Shown piece after piece: positions 30,957 to 38,818 of a DNA stretch of 64,000 bases (position 1 is its first letter; each line of letters starts with the position of its first letter). Location: assembly GCA_036557785.1 (NCBI GenBank), contig DATBGZ010000081.1, positions 59,014-123,013 on the forward strand, read 5' to 3'. The notes beneath the pieces are model-generated. The model saw only the letters and a list, made by a program, of their open reading frames with translations, was not told the DNA's origin and made no database searches. Position numbers and translations under genes: made by a program. The DNA is from DATBGZ01 sp036557785. Lineage in GTDB: Bacteria; Actinomycetota; Actinomycetes; Mycobacteriales; Micromonosporaceae.

Positions 30957-31970
30957 ATGGGGGTTCGGATCGCGGTGGCGGGCGCGAGCGGGTACGCCGG
31001 CGGCGAGCTGCTGCGCCTGGCGGCTGTGCACCCCGAGTTCGAGATCGCCGCGGCGACGGCGCACTCGCAGGTCGGCACACCGGTGGCCTCCGTCCATCCG
31101 CACCTGATCGGTCTCGGTCTGAGCTTCGGGCCCACGGACGTCGCCACGCTGGCCGGCGCGGACCTGGTCTTCCTGGCGCTGCCGCATGGCGAGTCGGCCG
31201 CGGTCGCGGCAGGCCTGCCGGAGCACGTGAAGGTCGTCGACCTCGGCGCCGACTTCCGCCTCAAGGATCCTGAGCAGTGGAAGGCTTACTACGGCGGCGA
31301 GCACGCGGGGACCTGGACGTACGGTCTGCCGGAGCTGCCCGGCCAGCGGGATCTGATCGCTGCGTCGGGGCGGGTCGCCGCGACCGGGTGCTACGCGGTG
31401 GCGACGATCCTGGCCCTCGCGCCACTGATCAGATCCGGTCTGGTGAGCCCTGAGGACGTGGTGGTCGTCGCCGCCTCCGGCACCACGGGGGCGGGACGCG
31501 GCCTCAAGGCGAACCTGCTCGGCAGCGAGGTGATGAGCGACCTGGCCGGATACAAGGTGGGCGCGCATCAGCACACGCCGGAGATGAAACAGGCCTGCGG
31601 CGCGACGACGCTCTCGTTCACGCCCGTGCTCGCACCAATGCCGCGGGGCATCCTCGCCACCGTCACGGCCCGTCCCACCGACCCGGGCACCACGGCGGGA
31701 CAGGCCCGCGAGGTGCTGGCCCGGGCCTACGCCGATGAGCCGTTCGTCCGCCTTCTGCCCGAGGGCGTCTGGCCGAGAACCAAGGCCACGCTGGGCAGCA
31801 ACGCCTGCCACCTGCAGGCGAGCGTCGACCGCGACTCGGGGCGGGTCCTGGTGTGCAGCGCCATCGACAACCTGGGCAAGGGCGCCGCCGGCCAGGCCGT
31901 CCAGTGCGCCAACATCATGCTCGGCCTGCCCGAGACCGCCGGCCTGGGCGTGATCGGCGTCAATCCCTGA
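30957..31970 (+). CDS. argC: N-acetyl-gamma-glutamyl-phosphate reductase
   Basis: 337 aa from the ATG at 30957 with GGAGAGGG upstream (a GTG 9 nt earlier is inside this site). NADPH-dependent third step of arginine synthesis. Rossmann start VRIAVAGASGYAGGELLRL, VFLALPHGES, VDLGADFRLKD, active-site Cys in AATGCYAVATILAL, then ASGTTGAGRG and KVGAHQHTPEM. C-terminal SAIDNLGKGAAGQAVQCANIM. argJ does not follow at once: NIPSNAP and argG genes on the other strand lie between. Confidence 0.95.
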   Translation: MGVRIAVAGASGYAGGELLRLAAVHPEFEIAAATAHSQVGTPVASVHPHLIGLGLSFGPTDVATLAGADLVFLALPHGESAAVAAGLPEHVKVVDLGADFRLKDPEQWKAYYGGEHAGTWTYGLPELPGQRDLIAASGRVAATGCYAVATILALAPLIRSGLVSPEDVVVVAASGTTGAGRGLKANLLGSEVMSDLAGYKVGAHQHTPEMKQACGATTLSFTPVLAPMPRGILATVTARPTDPGTTAGQAREVLARAYADEPFVRLLPEGVWPRTKATLGSNACHLQASVDRDSGRVLVCSAIDNLGKGAAGQAVQCANIMLGLPETAGLGVIGVNP

Positions 31971-31986
31971 CCGTTCGTTCCGGTCG

Positions 31987-32343
31987 TCACTGTCCGGACG
32001 TGACGTCCCGGCGCAGTGCGAACTGCGCGACCAGGGCCTCGGGGACGTCCAGCACGACCGTGTGATACTGGTCGATCCGTGACATGATCGCCTCCCGCGG
32101 CCCCTCGCGCCAGGCGGCGCTGCCGTAGAACGTGTCCTCCTGCCGTTCGCGCTGTTCCAAGCTGTCGAATGCACGGATGAGGTACGCCTCCTCGTGGCCG
32201 TCCTCGGCGGCCAGCGACGCGCCACTGGCCAGCACGCGCATGCCGACCGCCTCGACCAGGGGTGTGGCCTGCTCGCGCATGACGCGGACGAACTCGGCGC
32301 CGGTGCCGGGATGCAGCCGGTACGTGCGGATCTCCAGAATCAT
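31987..32343 (-). CDS. NIPSNAP-family protein
   Basis: 118 aa from the ATG at 32343; TAGCGT stands 7 nt upstream with no SD, so probably leaderless. MILEIRTYRLHPGTGAEFVRVM and LIRAFDSLEQRERQEDTFYGSAAWREG show the ferredoxin-like NIPSNAP/Dabb barrel. Function of bacterial members is unclear. Convergent with argC, placed between it and argG. Confidence 0.85.
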   Translation of the reverse strand: MILEIRTYRLHPGTGAEFVRVMREQATPLVEAVGMRVLASGASLAAEDGHEEAYLIRAFDSLEQRERQEDTFYGSAAWREGPREAIMSRIDQYHTVVLDVPEALVAQFALRRDVTSGQ

Positions 32344-32379
32344 GGGCCGCACGCTAGCGGCCACCCCTGACAGCGCGGG

Positions 32380-33735
32380 CTACCCGGCCGATGGGTCGGT
32401 AGGCCCGGCGGGCTCGGCGGCGGTGATGGCCGCCAGGTCGCCGGTGTTGAGCAGGCTGGTGCGTCCGTACCCGGTCAGTCGGGTTCGCGTGTCGGCGATG
32501 TCGAGCTCGCGCAGGGTGAGCTGCCCGATGCGGTCGACCGGGCCGAAGGCGGCGTCCGCCACCCGCTCCATCGACAGGCGGTCGGGTTCGTAGGCGAGGT
32601 GGTCGCCAGCCGTGTCGAGGATGGAGTAGTCGTCGCCGCGGCGCAGCCGCAGGGTGACCTCGCCCGTGACGGCCGAGCCGACCCAGCGGATCAGGGAGTC
32701 GCGCAGCATCAGGCTCTGCGGGTCGAACCACCGCCCCTCGTAGAGGAGCCGCCCCAGCCGCCGCCCCATCGTACGATAGTTGTCGATTGTTGCCTCGTTG
32801 TGGATCGCGCTGACCAACCGTTCGTACGCGATGTGCAGCAGCGCCATACCCGGCGCCTCGTAGATGCCGCGGCTCTTCGCCTCGATGATGCGGTTCTCGA
32901 TGTTGTCGCTGAGGCCGAGTCCGTGACGGCCGCCGATCTCGTTCGCCTCCAGCACCAGGTCGGTCGGTGAGCCGAACGTCTTGCCGTTGATCGCCACCGG
33001 CCAACCCTCGGCGAAGCTGACCCGGGCCTCCTCGGGCTCGATCGCCACCGCCGGGTCCCAGTGCGCCACGCCCATGATCGGGCTGACGATCTCGGCGCTG
33101 ACGTTGAGCTGCTCCAGCGACTTGGCCTCGTGGGTCGCGCCCCAGAGGTTGGCGTCGGTCGAGTACGCCTTCTCGGCGGGGTCGCGGTAGGGCAGGTCGT
33201 GCTCGACCAGGAAGCGGCTCATCTCCGCCCGCCCGCCCAGCTCGGCCACGAACGCCGGGTCCAGCCACGGTTTGTAGATGCGGATGCTCGGGCTGACCAG
33301 CACGCCATAGCGATAGAAGCGCTCGATGTCGTTGCCCTTGTAGGTGCTGCCGTCGCCCCAGATGTCGACGCCGTCGCAGAGCATGGCCCGCACCAGCAGA
33401 GTGCCGGTGACGGCTCGGCCGAGCGGGGTCGTGTTGAAGTACGTCTTTCCGGCGGTACCGATGTGGAACGCCCCGCACTGCAGCGCGAGCAGCCCCTCCC
33501 GGACCAGCTCCGCGCGGCAGTCGACCAGGCGGGCGTGCTCGGCGCCGTAGGCGAGGGCCCGCGACGGTACGCCGGCGATGTCGGGCTCGTCGTACTGACC
33601 CAGGTCCGCCGTGTATGCATAGGGGATCGCGCCGTTGTGCCGCATCCAGGCAACCGACACCGAGGTGTCCAGACCACCGGAGAAGGCGATGCCCACCCGC
33701 TCGCCGCGCGGCAGTGAGGCCAGGAATCGTGACAT
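32380..33735 (-). CDS. argG: Argininosuccinate synthase (E. coli-type)
   Basis: 451 aa, the longer E. coli-like class rather than the 400 aa class common in actinobacteria. Joins citrulline and aspartate with ATP. GIAFSGGLDTSVSVAWMRHNG is the PP-loop; then YTADLGQYDEPD, HIGTAGKTYFNTTPLGRAVTG, WGDGSTYKGNDIERFYRYG and STDANLWGATHEAKSLE. It is transcribed against argC and argJ. TAGCAT lies 7 nt before the ATG and there is no SD. Splitting of the arg operon by a reversed, class-different argG suggests replacement. Confidence 0.94.
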   Translation of the reverse strand: MSRFLASLPRGERVGIAFSGGLDTSVSVAWMRHNGAIPYAYTADLGQYDEPDIAGVPSRALAYGAEHARLVDCRAELVREGLLALQCGAFHIGTAGKTYFNTTPLGRAVTGTLLVRAMLCDGVDIWGDGSTYKGNDIERFYRYGVLVSPSIRIYKPWLDPAFVAELGGRAEMSRFLVEHDLPYRDPAEKAYSTDANLWGATHEAKSLEQLNVSAEIVSPIMGVAHWDPAVAIEPEEARVSFAEGWPVAINGKTFGSPTDLVLEANEIGGRHGLGLSDNIENRIIEAKSRGIYEAPGMALLHIAYERLVSAIHNEATIDNYRTMGRRLGRLLYEGRWFDPQSLMLRDSLIRWVGSAVTGEVTLRLRRGDDYSILDTAGDHLAYEPDRLSMERVADAAFGPVDRIGQLTLRELDIADTRTRLTGYGRTSLLNTGDLAAITAAEPAGPTDPSAG

Positions 33736-33816
33736 GGCGGGGATGCTACCTATCCGCTGGTGGTCGGTCGGCCGGAATCGCCTCGTTGCTCGACGACCCG
33801 GGTCGACCCGACCCGG

Positions 33817-33864
33817 TTGTCCAGGTTCCGTGAAACTTGATACTCTCTATCGTATAGTCATGCA
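33817..33864 (+). promoter_or_regulatory. argJ promoter with candidate ARG box
   Basis: TTGTCC (33817-33822), 18 bp, TACTCT (33841-33846). Just downstream, CGTATAGTCATGCA (33851-33864) repeats the 11-mer ATAGTCATGCA found before argC. Position near the start of transcription fits repression by ArgR. Confidence 0.45.
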
Positions 33865-33889
33865 ACATCAGGATGCAACCGGAGCAAGC

Positions 33890-35056
33890 GTGAGCGTCAC
33901 CGCACCGAAGGGCTTCCGCGCCGGCACCGCGGTCGCCGGACTCAAGACATCCGGCGGGCCCGATGTCGCCGTGGTCGTCAACGACGGCCCCGAGCTGGCC
34001 GCCGCCGGCGTCTTCACGAGCAACCGGGTCAAGGCCGCGCCGGTGCTGTGGAGCCAGCAGGTCCTCAAGGCAGGCGCGCTGCGGGCAGTGGTGCTCAACT
34101 CCGGCGGCGCCAACGCCTGTACCGGGCCCCGGGGCTTCCAGGACAGCCATGCCACCGCCGAGTTGGCGGCGCAACTGCTGACCAAGGACGGCATCGAGAC
34201 GGGCGCCGGCGAGATCGCGGTCTGCTCCACCGGGCTGATCGGCGAGCTGCTGCCGATGCCGAAGCTCAGCGCCGGGCTGCTGCAGGCGCTGGGGTCCCTG
34301 TCGTCGGGGGGCGGCCCGGGGGCTGCTCGGGCCATCATGACCACCGACACCCGCCCGAAGACAACCCACGTCTGGCGTGACCGCTGGTCGGTCGGTGGCA
34401 TGGCCAAGGGCGCCGGCATGCTCGCGCCCGGCCTGGCCACGATGCTCGTCGTGCTCACCACCGACGCCGTGGTCGCGGCGCAGGCGCTGGACCGCGCGCT
34501 GCGGCAGGCCACCAGGGTCACCTTCGACCGGCTGGACTCCGACGGATGCATGTCCACCAACGACACGGTGCTGCTGCTCGCCAGCGGTGCCTCGGGGATC
34601 GCGCCACCCGTGGCCGACCTGGACGCCGCGGTCGCGCAGGCGTGCGGCGAGCTCGCGGCGCAGCTGATCGCCGACGCCGAGGGGTCCACCAAGGACGTGA
34701 CCATCGAGGTGCGCTCGGCCGCCACCGAGGACGAGGCGGTGCAGGTCGCCCGTGCTGTCGCCCGCAACAACCTCGTGAAGACCGCGCTCTTCGGCGCCGA
34801 TCCCAACTGGGGCCGCATCCTCGCCGCCGTCGGCACCACCTCGGCGGCCTTCGAGCCGGACGCGCTGGATGTCGCGATCAACGGCGTGTGGGTGTGTCGG
34901 GGCGGCGCCGCCGCGGCCGATCGGTCCACGGTGGACCTCGCCAGCCGGCTGGTGCACATCGTCATCGACCTGCACGCGGGCGCGGCGACCGCGACCGTAT
35001 GGACCAACGACCTGTCGCACGCCTACGTGCACGAGAACTCGGCGTACTCGACATGA
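33890..35056 (+). CDS. argJ: Glutamate N-acetyltransferase / amino-acid acetyltransferase
   Basis: 388 aa from the GTG at 33890 with GGAG 5 nt upstream; an ATG at 33860 would lie in the operator. Transfers acetyl from acetylornithine to glutamate, closing the cycle. SVTAPKGFRAGTAVAGLK, NSGGANACTG, CSTGLIGELLPM, then the autocleavage region MAKGAGMLAPGLATML, where the Thr of ATML becomes the nucleophile of the beta chain, and NNLVKTALFGADPNWGRILAAVG. Stop overlaps argB start. Confidence 0.95.
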   Translation: MSVTAPKGFRAGTAVAGLKTSGGPDVAVVVNDGPELAAAGVFTSNRVKAAPVLWSQQVLKAGALRAVVLNSGGANACTGPRGFQDSHATAELAAQLLTKDGIETGAGEIAVCSTGLIGELLPMPKLSAGLLQALGSLSSGGGPGAARAIMTTDTRPKTTHVWRDRWSVGGMAKGAGMLAPGLATMLVVLTTDAVVAAQALDRALRQATRVTFDRLDSDGCMSTNDTVLLLASGASGIAPPVADLDAAVAQACGELAAQLIADAEGSTKDVTIEVRSAATEDEAVQVARAVARNNLVKTALFGADPNWGRILAAVGTTSAAFEPDALDVAINGVWVCRGGAAAADRSTVDLASRLVHIVIDLHAGAATATVWTNDLSHAYVHENSAYST

Positions 35057-35964
35057 CCCTGACCACACGAGATCTCGGCATCGCGCTGGGCAAGGCGAGC
35101 ACGCTGATCGAGGCGTTGCCGTGGCTGGCGAAGTTCCACGGGAGCACGGTCGTCGTCAAGTACGGCGGAAACGCGATGGCCAGCCTCGAGGTGCAGCGGG
35201 CGTTCGCGGCGGACCTGGTCTTCCTGCGCTACGTCGGGCTCAAGCCGGTGGTCGTCCACGGCGGCGGACCGCAGATCTCGGCCATGCTCAACCGCCTGGG
35301 CATCGGCAGCGAGTTTCGCGGTGGGTTGCGGGTGACCACGCCCGAGGCGATCGACGTCGTGCGGATGGTGCTGCTGGGCCAGGTCGGTCGCGAGCTCGTC
35401 GGCCTCGTCAACGAGCACGGGCCGTTCGCCGTCGGGATGTCCGGTGAGGACGCCCGACTCTTCACGGCACAGCGGCGCAAGGCCACAGTGGACGGTGAGC
35501 AGGTCGACGTCGGGCTCGTCGGCGACGTCGTCGCGGTCAACGTCGACGCGGTGCGGGATCTCATCGCCGCGAGGCGCATTCCGGTGATCTCCACGGTGGC
35601 CCCGGACGCCGACGGGGTCGTGCACAACCTCAACGCCGACACGGCCGCCGGTGCGCTCGCCGCGGCGCTCGGTGCCCAGAAGCTGATCGTGCTCACCGAT
35701 GTGGCGGGGTTCTACCGGGACTACCCGGACCCGGACTCGCTCGTCTCCCACCTCGGGGCCGAGGAGGTCGAGCGGTTGCTCCCGGGCCTGGAGTCGGGCA
35801 TGGTGCCGAAGATGGAGGCCTGCCTGCGGGCCGTGCGTGGCGGCGTGAGCGCGGCGCACATCGTTGACGGCCGGGTGCCGCACTCGGTACTCCTGGAGAT
35901 ATTCACCAACGAAGGGTTCGGCACGATGGTGACCGCCCGTGGACCCGAGAAGGAGCAGGCATGA
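35053..35964 (+). CDS. argB: Acetylglutamate kinase
   Basis: 303 aa. Phosphorylates N-acetylglutamate and is the usual arginine feedback point. VVVKYGGNAM (ATP), VVVHGGGPQISAMLNRLG (substrate), VGDVVAVNV, NLNADTAAGALAAALGAQKLIVLTDVAGFY and GGVSAAHIVDGRVPHSVLLEIFTNEGFGTMV. The N-terminal helix (about 1-25) of arginine-sensitive hexamers is present. Overlaps argJ and argD by 4 nt. Confidence 0.96.
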   Translation: MTLTTRDLGIALGKASTLIEALPWLAKFHGSTVVVKYGGNAMASLEVQRAFAADLVFLRYVGLKPVVVHGGGPQISAMLNRLGIGSEFRGGLRVTTPEAIDVVRMVLLGQVGRELVGLVNEHGPFAVGMSGEDARLFTAQRRKATVDGEQVDVGLVGDVVAVNVDAVRDLIAARRIPVISTVAPDADGVVHNLNADTAAGALAAALGAQKLIVLTDVAGFYRDYPDPDSLVSHLGAEEVERLLPGLESGMVPKMEACLRAVRGGVSAAHIVDGRVPHSVLLEIFTNEGFGTMVTARGPEKEQA

Positions 35965-37148
35965 CCGGCCTGATCGAGCGGTGGTCGGCCTCGCTGATGA
36001 ACAACTACGGGCCGCCCTCGCTGGCCCTGGTCCGCGGCGAAGGCGCCGTGGTCTGGGACGACGCCGGTCGGTCCTATGTAGACTTCCTCGCCGGGATCGC
36101 GGTGAACGTGCTCGGCCACGCCCACCCGGCGGTGGTCGACGCGGTGAGCGGCCAGATCGGCCGGCTCGGCCACGTCTCCAACCTCTTCGCCGCCGGGCCA
36201 CCGGTCGCGCTCGCGGAGGCGCTGCTGGCTCGGGTGGGCCGGGCCGGGCGCGTCTTCTTCGCCAACTCCGGAGCGGAGGCGAACGAGGCGGCATTCAAGA
36301 TCTCCCGCTGCACGGGTCGGACCCGGGTGGTCTCCACGCTCGCCTCCTTCCACGGGCGCACGATGGGCGCGCTGGCGCTGACCGGACAACCGGCGAAGGC
36401 CGACCCGTTCCGGCCGCTTCCAGGCGAGGTGGTCTTCGTCCCCTACGGCGATGCGGCGGCGCTGGAGTCGGCGGTGGACGATGCCACGGCCATGGTGATC
36501 CTCGAGCCGATCCAGGGGGAGAGCGGCGTGGTCGTGCCCCCGCCCGGCTACCTCGCCTCGGCCCGGGAGATCACCGCTGCGCACGGTGCCCTGCTCGTCC
36601 TCGACGAGGTGCAGACCGGCCTCGGACGGACCGGCTACTGGTTCGCTCACCAGGCCGAGAGCGTCGAGCCGGACGTGATGACCCTCGCCAAGGGCCTCGG
36701 CGGTGGCCTGCCCCTGGGCGCCGTGGTGGCCTTCGGCCGGGCCGCCGACGCGCTGTCGCCGGGCTCGCACGGCTCAACGTTCGGCGGCAACCCGGTCTGC
36801 TGTGCCGCGGGCCTCGCGGTCATCGCCACGATCGAGTCGGAGGGCCTGCTCGACCACGTCAAGCGCATGGGCGAACTGCTGCGCCGGGGCATCGAGAGCC
36901 TGGGCCATCCGCTCGTGGCGCAGGTGCGCGGCGCGGGCCTCATGCTCGGCGTCGGCCTGAGCGCGCCCGCGTCCGGCGCGCTGCACGCGGCGCTGCTGCG
37001 CGCCGGTTTCCTGACCAACGCCGTGCGGGCCGACACGCTGCGGCTGGCTCCACCACTGATCGTCTCGGCCGAGCAGATCGAGTCGCTGCTCGCGGCCCTG
37101 CCCGCGGCCCTCGACGCGGCAGCCTCCACTGTGGAGGGTGCCGCGTGA
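35961..37148 (+). CDS. argD: Acetylornithine aminotransferase
   Basis: 395 aa, PLP class III aminotransferase. Signatures: FLAGIAVNVLGHAHPAVV, FFANSGAEANEAAFKISR, FHGRTMGALALTG, VILEPIQGESGV, LLVLDEVQTGLGRTG, TLAKGLGGGLPLGAVVA with the Schiff-base Lys, and HGSTFGGNPVCCAAGLAV. Stop overlaps the GTG of argF. Confidence 0.96.
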   Translation: MTGLIERWSASLMNNYGPPSLALVRGEGAVVWDDAGRSYVDFLAGIAVNVLGHAHPAVVDAVSGQIGRLGHVSNLFAAGPPVALAEALLARVGRAGRVFFANSGAEANEAAFKISRCTGRTRVVSTLASFHGRTMGALALTGQPAKADPFRPLPGEVVFVPYGDAAALESAVDDATAMVILEPIQGESGVVVPPPGYLASAREITAAHGALLVLDEVQTGLGRTGYWFAHQAESVEPDVMTLAKGLGGGLPLGAVVAFGRAADALSPGSHGSTFGGNPVCCAAGLAVIATIESEGLLDHVKRMGELLRRGIESLGHPLVAQVRGAGLMLGVGLSAPASGALHAALLRAGFLTNAVRADTLRLAPPLIVSAEQIESLLAALPAALDAAASTVEGAA

Positions 37149-38131
37149 CGAGCGCCGTGACGGCCCCCGACGCGGGCGAGCTGGCGAGCCCACTCGCGCG
37201 GCACTTCCTCCGCGACGACGATCTGGCCCCGGCCGAGCAGGCCGAGGTGCTGGCACTCGCGCTGACCATGAAGGCGCAGCCGTACGGCTTGCGCCCGTTG
37301 GCGGGGCCCCGCGCGGTCGCGGTGCTCTTCGACAAGCCGAGCCTGCGTACCCGGTTCTCCTTCGAGGCGGGCATCGCCCAGCTCGGCGGTCAGCCCATCG
37401 TGGTGGACAGCCAGAACACGCACTTCGGCCGGGGCGAGACCCTGGGCGACGCGGCACGGGTGCTCTCCCGCTACGCCAGCGCGATCGTCATGCGCACCTT
37501 CGGCGACGAGCGCCTCGCCGAGGTGGCCGCCGGGGCAACGGTACCGGTGGTCAACGCCCTCACCGACGGGTTCCACCCGTGCCAGGTCCTCGCCGACCTG
37601 CTGACCGTACGCGAGCACCTCGGCGAGATCGCCGGACGGACGCTGGGCTACGTCGGCGACGCGGCCAACAACATGTCCCACTCCTACCTGCTCGGCTGCG
37701 CGGTGGCGGGCATGCACGTACGGGTGGCCGGTCCATCGCCGCACCTGCCCGACCCGGCGATCGTGGACGACGCCACAGTGATCGCGGCCCGTACCGGCGG
37801 CTCCGTCGTGGTCACCACCGATCCCGTCGAGGCAGTCGATGGCGTCGATGTCGTCGCGACCGATACGTGGACCTCGATGGGTCAGGAGGGCGACGGGCTG
37901 GACCGGATCACGCCGTTCCTGCCGTACCAGGTCAACGCCGCGCTCGTCGCCCGGGCCAAGCCGCACGCCATCGTGCTGCACTGCCTGCCCGCACACCGGG
38001 GCGAGGAGATCACCGACGAGGTGATGGACGGCCCCGCGAGCGTGGTCTTCGACCAGGCCGAGAACCGGCTGCACGCGCAGAAGGCGCTGCTGGCCTGGCT
38101 GCTCTCCCGAAGCCCGGCGGTTCACCCGTGA
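37145..38131 (+). CDS. argF: Ornithine carbamoyltransferase
   Basis: 328 aa from the GTG at 37145 (GTGA overlap). Makes citrulline. FDKPSLRTRFSFEAGIAQLGG is the carbamoyl-phosphate loop (Leu in place of the common Thr, as in other actinobacteria), ALTDGFHPCQVLADLLT, YVGDAANNMSHSYLLG and LHCLPAHRGEEITDEV. Ends 16 nt before a long palindromic repeat that separates it from argR. Confidence 0.96.
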   Translation: MTSAVTAPDAGELASPLARHFLRDDDLAPAEQAEVLALALTMKAQPYGLRPLAGPRAVAVLFDKPSLRTRFSFEAGIAQLGGQPIVVDSQNTHFGRGETLGDAARVLSRYASAIVMRTFGDERLAEVAAGATVPVVNALTDGFHPCQVLADLLTVREHLGEIAGRTLGYVGDAANNMSHSYLLGCAVAGMHVRVAGPSPHLPDPAIVDDATVIAARTGGSVVVTTDPVEAVDGVDVVATDTWTSMGQEGDGLDRITPFLPYQVNAALVARAKPHAIVLHCLPAHRGEEITDEVMDGPASVVFDQAENRLHAQKALLAWLLSRSPAVHP

Positions 38132-38146
38132 CCCCCCCGCCCCTCC

Positions 38147-38213
38147 GCGTTGATCTAGGGCCCCGGACCGTGAGTGGATCTCCAACCACGGTCCTTAGCC
38201 CTAGATCAACACG
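38147..38213. repeat. Intact copy of the long intergenic palindrome
   Basis: Arms GCGTTGATCTAGGGC (38147-38161) and GCCCTAGATCAAC (38198-38210), inner arms GGACCGTG (38165-38172) and CACGGTCC (38187-38194), innermost TGGA/TCCA, with GATC (38177-38180) at the centre. The same arms flank the element between ribBA and ribH. As RNA it would form a very stable hairpin, so it may also act as a terminator or processing site between argF and argR. Confidence 0.85.
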
Positions 38214-38216
38214 CGG

Positions 38217-38240
38217 ATGGGGGTGGGGGTGGGGGTGGGC
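38217..38240 (+). repeat. GGGGGT microrepeat with G-quadruplex potential at the argR start
   Basis: Three tandem GGGGGT units followed by GGGC, giving four G runs of at least three within about 23 nt, ending 3 nt before the argR ATG. The run also serves as ribosome binding site. Confidence 0.6.
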
Positions 38241-38243
38241 GTG

Positions 38244-38747
38244 ATGGCACAGCCCGGCTCCAAGGCTGCCCGGCACGCGCGGATCACGGCGCTGATCCGC
38301 AGTGTGCCCGTGCGGTCGCAGGGGGAGCTCGGCGAGCTGCTCGCGTCGGAGGGGTTCCACACGACCCAGGCGACGCTCTCGCGCGACCTGGAGGAGCTGG
38401 GCGCGGTGAAGGTGCGGGGCACCGACGGATCGGCGCCGGCGTACGTGATCCCCGAGGAGGGCGCCGGTCCGTTGCGCTCTGCCGAGCAGGCGCCGGAGCG
38501 ACTGCGGCGCCTGCTGCGCGAACTGCTGATCAGCGCGGACGCGGCGGGCAACCTGGTCCTGCTGCGGACCCCGCCCGGCGCGGCCCAGTTCCTCGCCAGC
38601 GCCTTCGACCGGTCCGGGCTGCCCGAGGTGATGGGCACGATCGCCGGCGACGACACGATCGTGGTGGTGGTCCGCGATCCTTCGCCCACGGCCGGCCCCG
38701 GGGCGAGGCTCGCCGCGACCCTGCTTGAATGGGCCGACAAGGGCTGA
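38244..38747 (+). CDS. argR: Arginine repressor
   Basis: 167 aa from the ATG at 38244; upstream in-frame starts only translate the GGGGGT repeat into Gly-Val. Winged-helix DNA-binding domain (about 10-75: ARITALIRSVPVRSQGELGELL, TQATLSRDLEELGAVKV), then the arginine-binding hexamerisation domain (about 95-165) with LVLLRTPPGAAQFLASAFD and MGTIAGDDTIVVVVRDP. Likely operators lie before argC and argJ. Confidence 0.95.
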   Translation: MAQPGSKAARHARITALIRSVPVRSQGELGELLASEGFHTTQATLSRDLEELGAVKVRGTDGSAPAYVIPEEGAGPLRSAEQAPERLRRLLRELLISADAAGNLVLLRTPPGAAQFLASAFDRSGLPEVMGTIAGDDTIVVVVRDPSPTAGPGARLAATLLEWADKG

Positions 38748-38754
38748 CGAACAA

Positions 38755-38800
38755 GGAAGGGCACCGTGCCAACCCCCGGCGTCTGGCAGGGTGCCCTTCC
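38755..38800 (+). terminator. Long hairpin between argR and argH
   Basis: GGAAGGGCACC (38755-38765) pairs with GGTGCCCTTCC (38790-38800), and inside TGCCA (38767-38771) with TGGCA (38784-38788). No U tract; likely a terminator or mRNA stabiliser just before argH. Confidence 0.7.
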
Positions 38801-38818
38801 TGACATCGAGGAGGAGCA

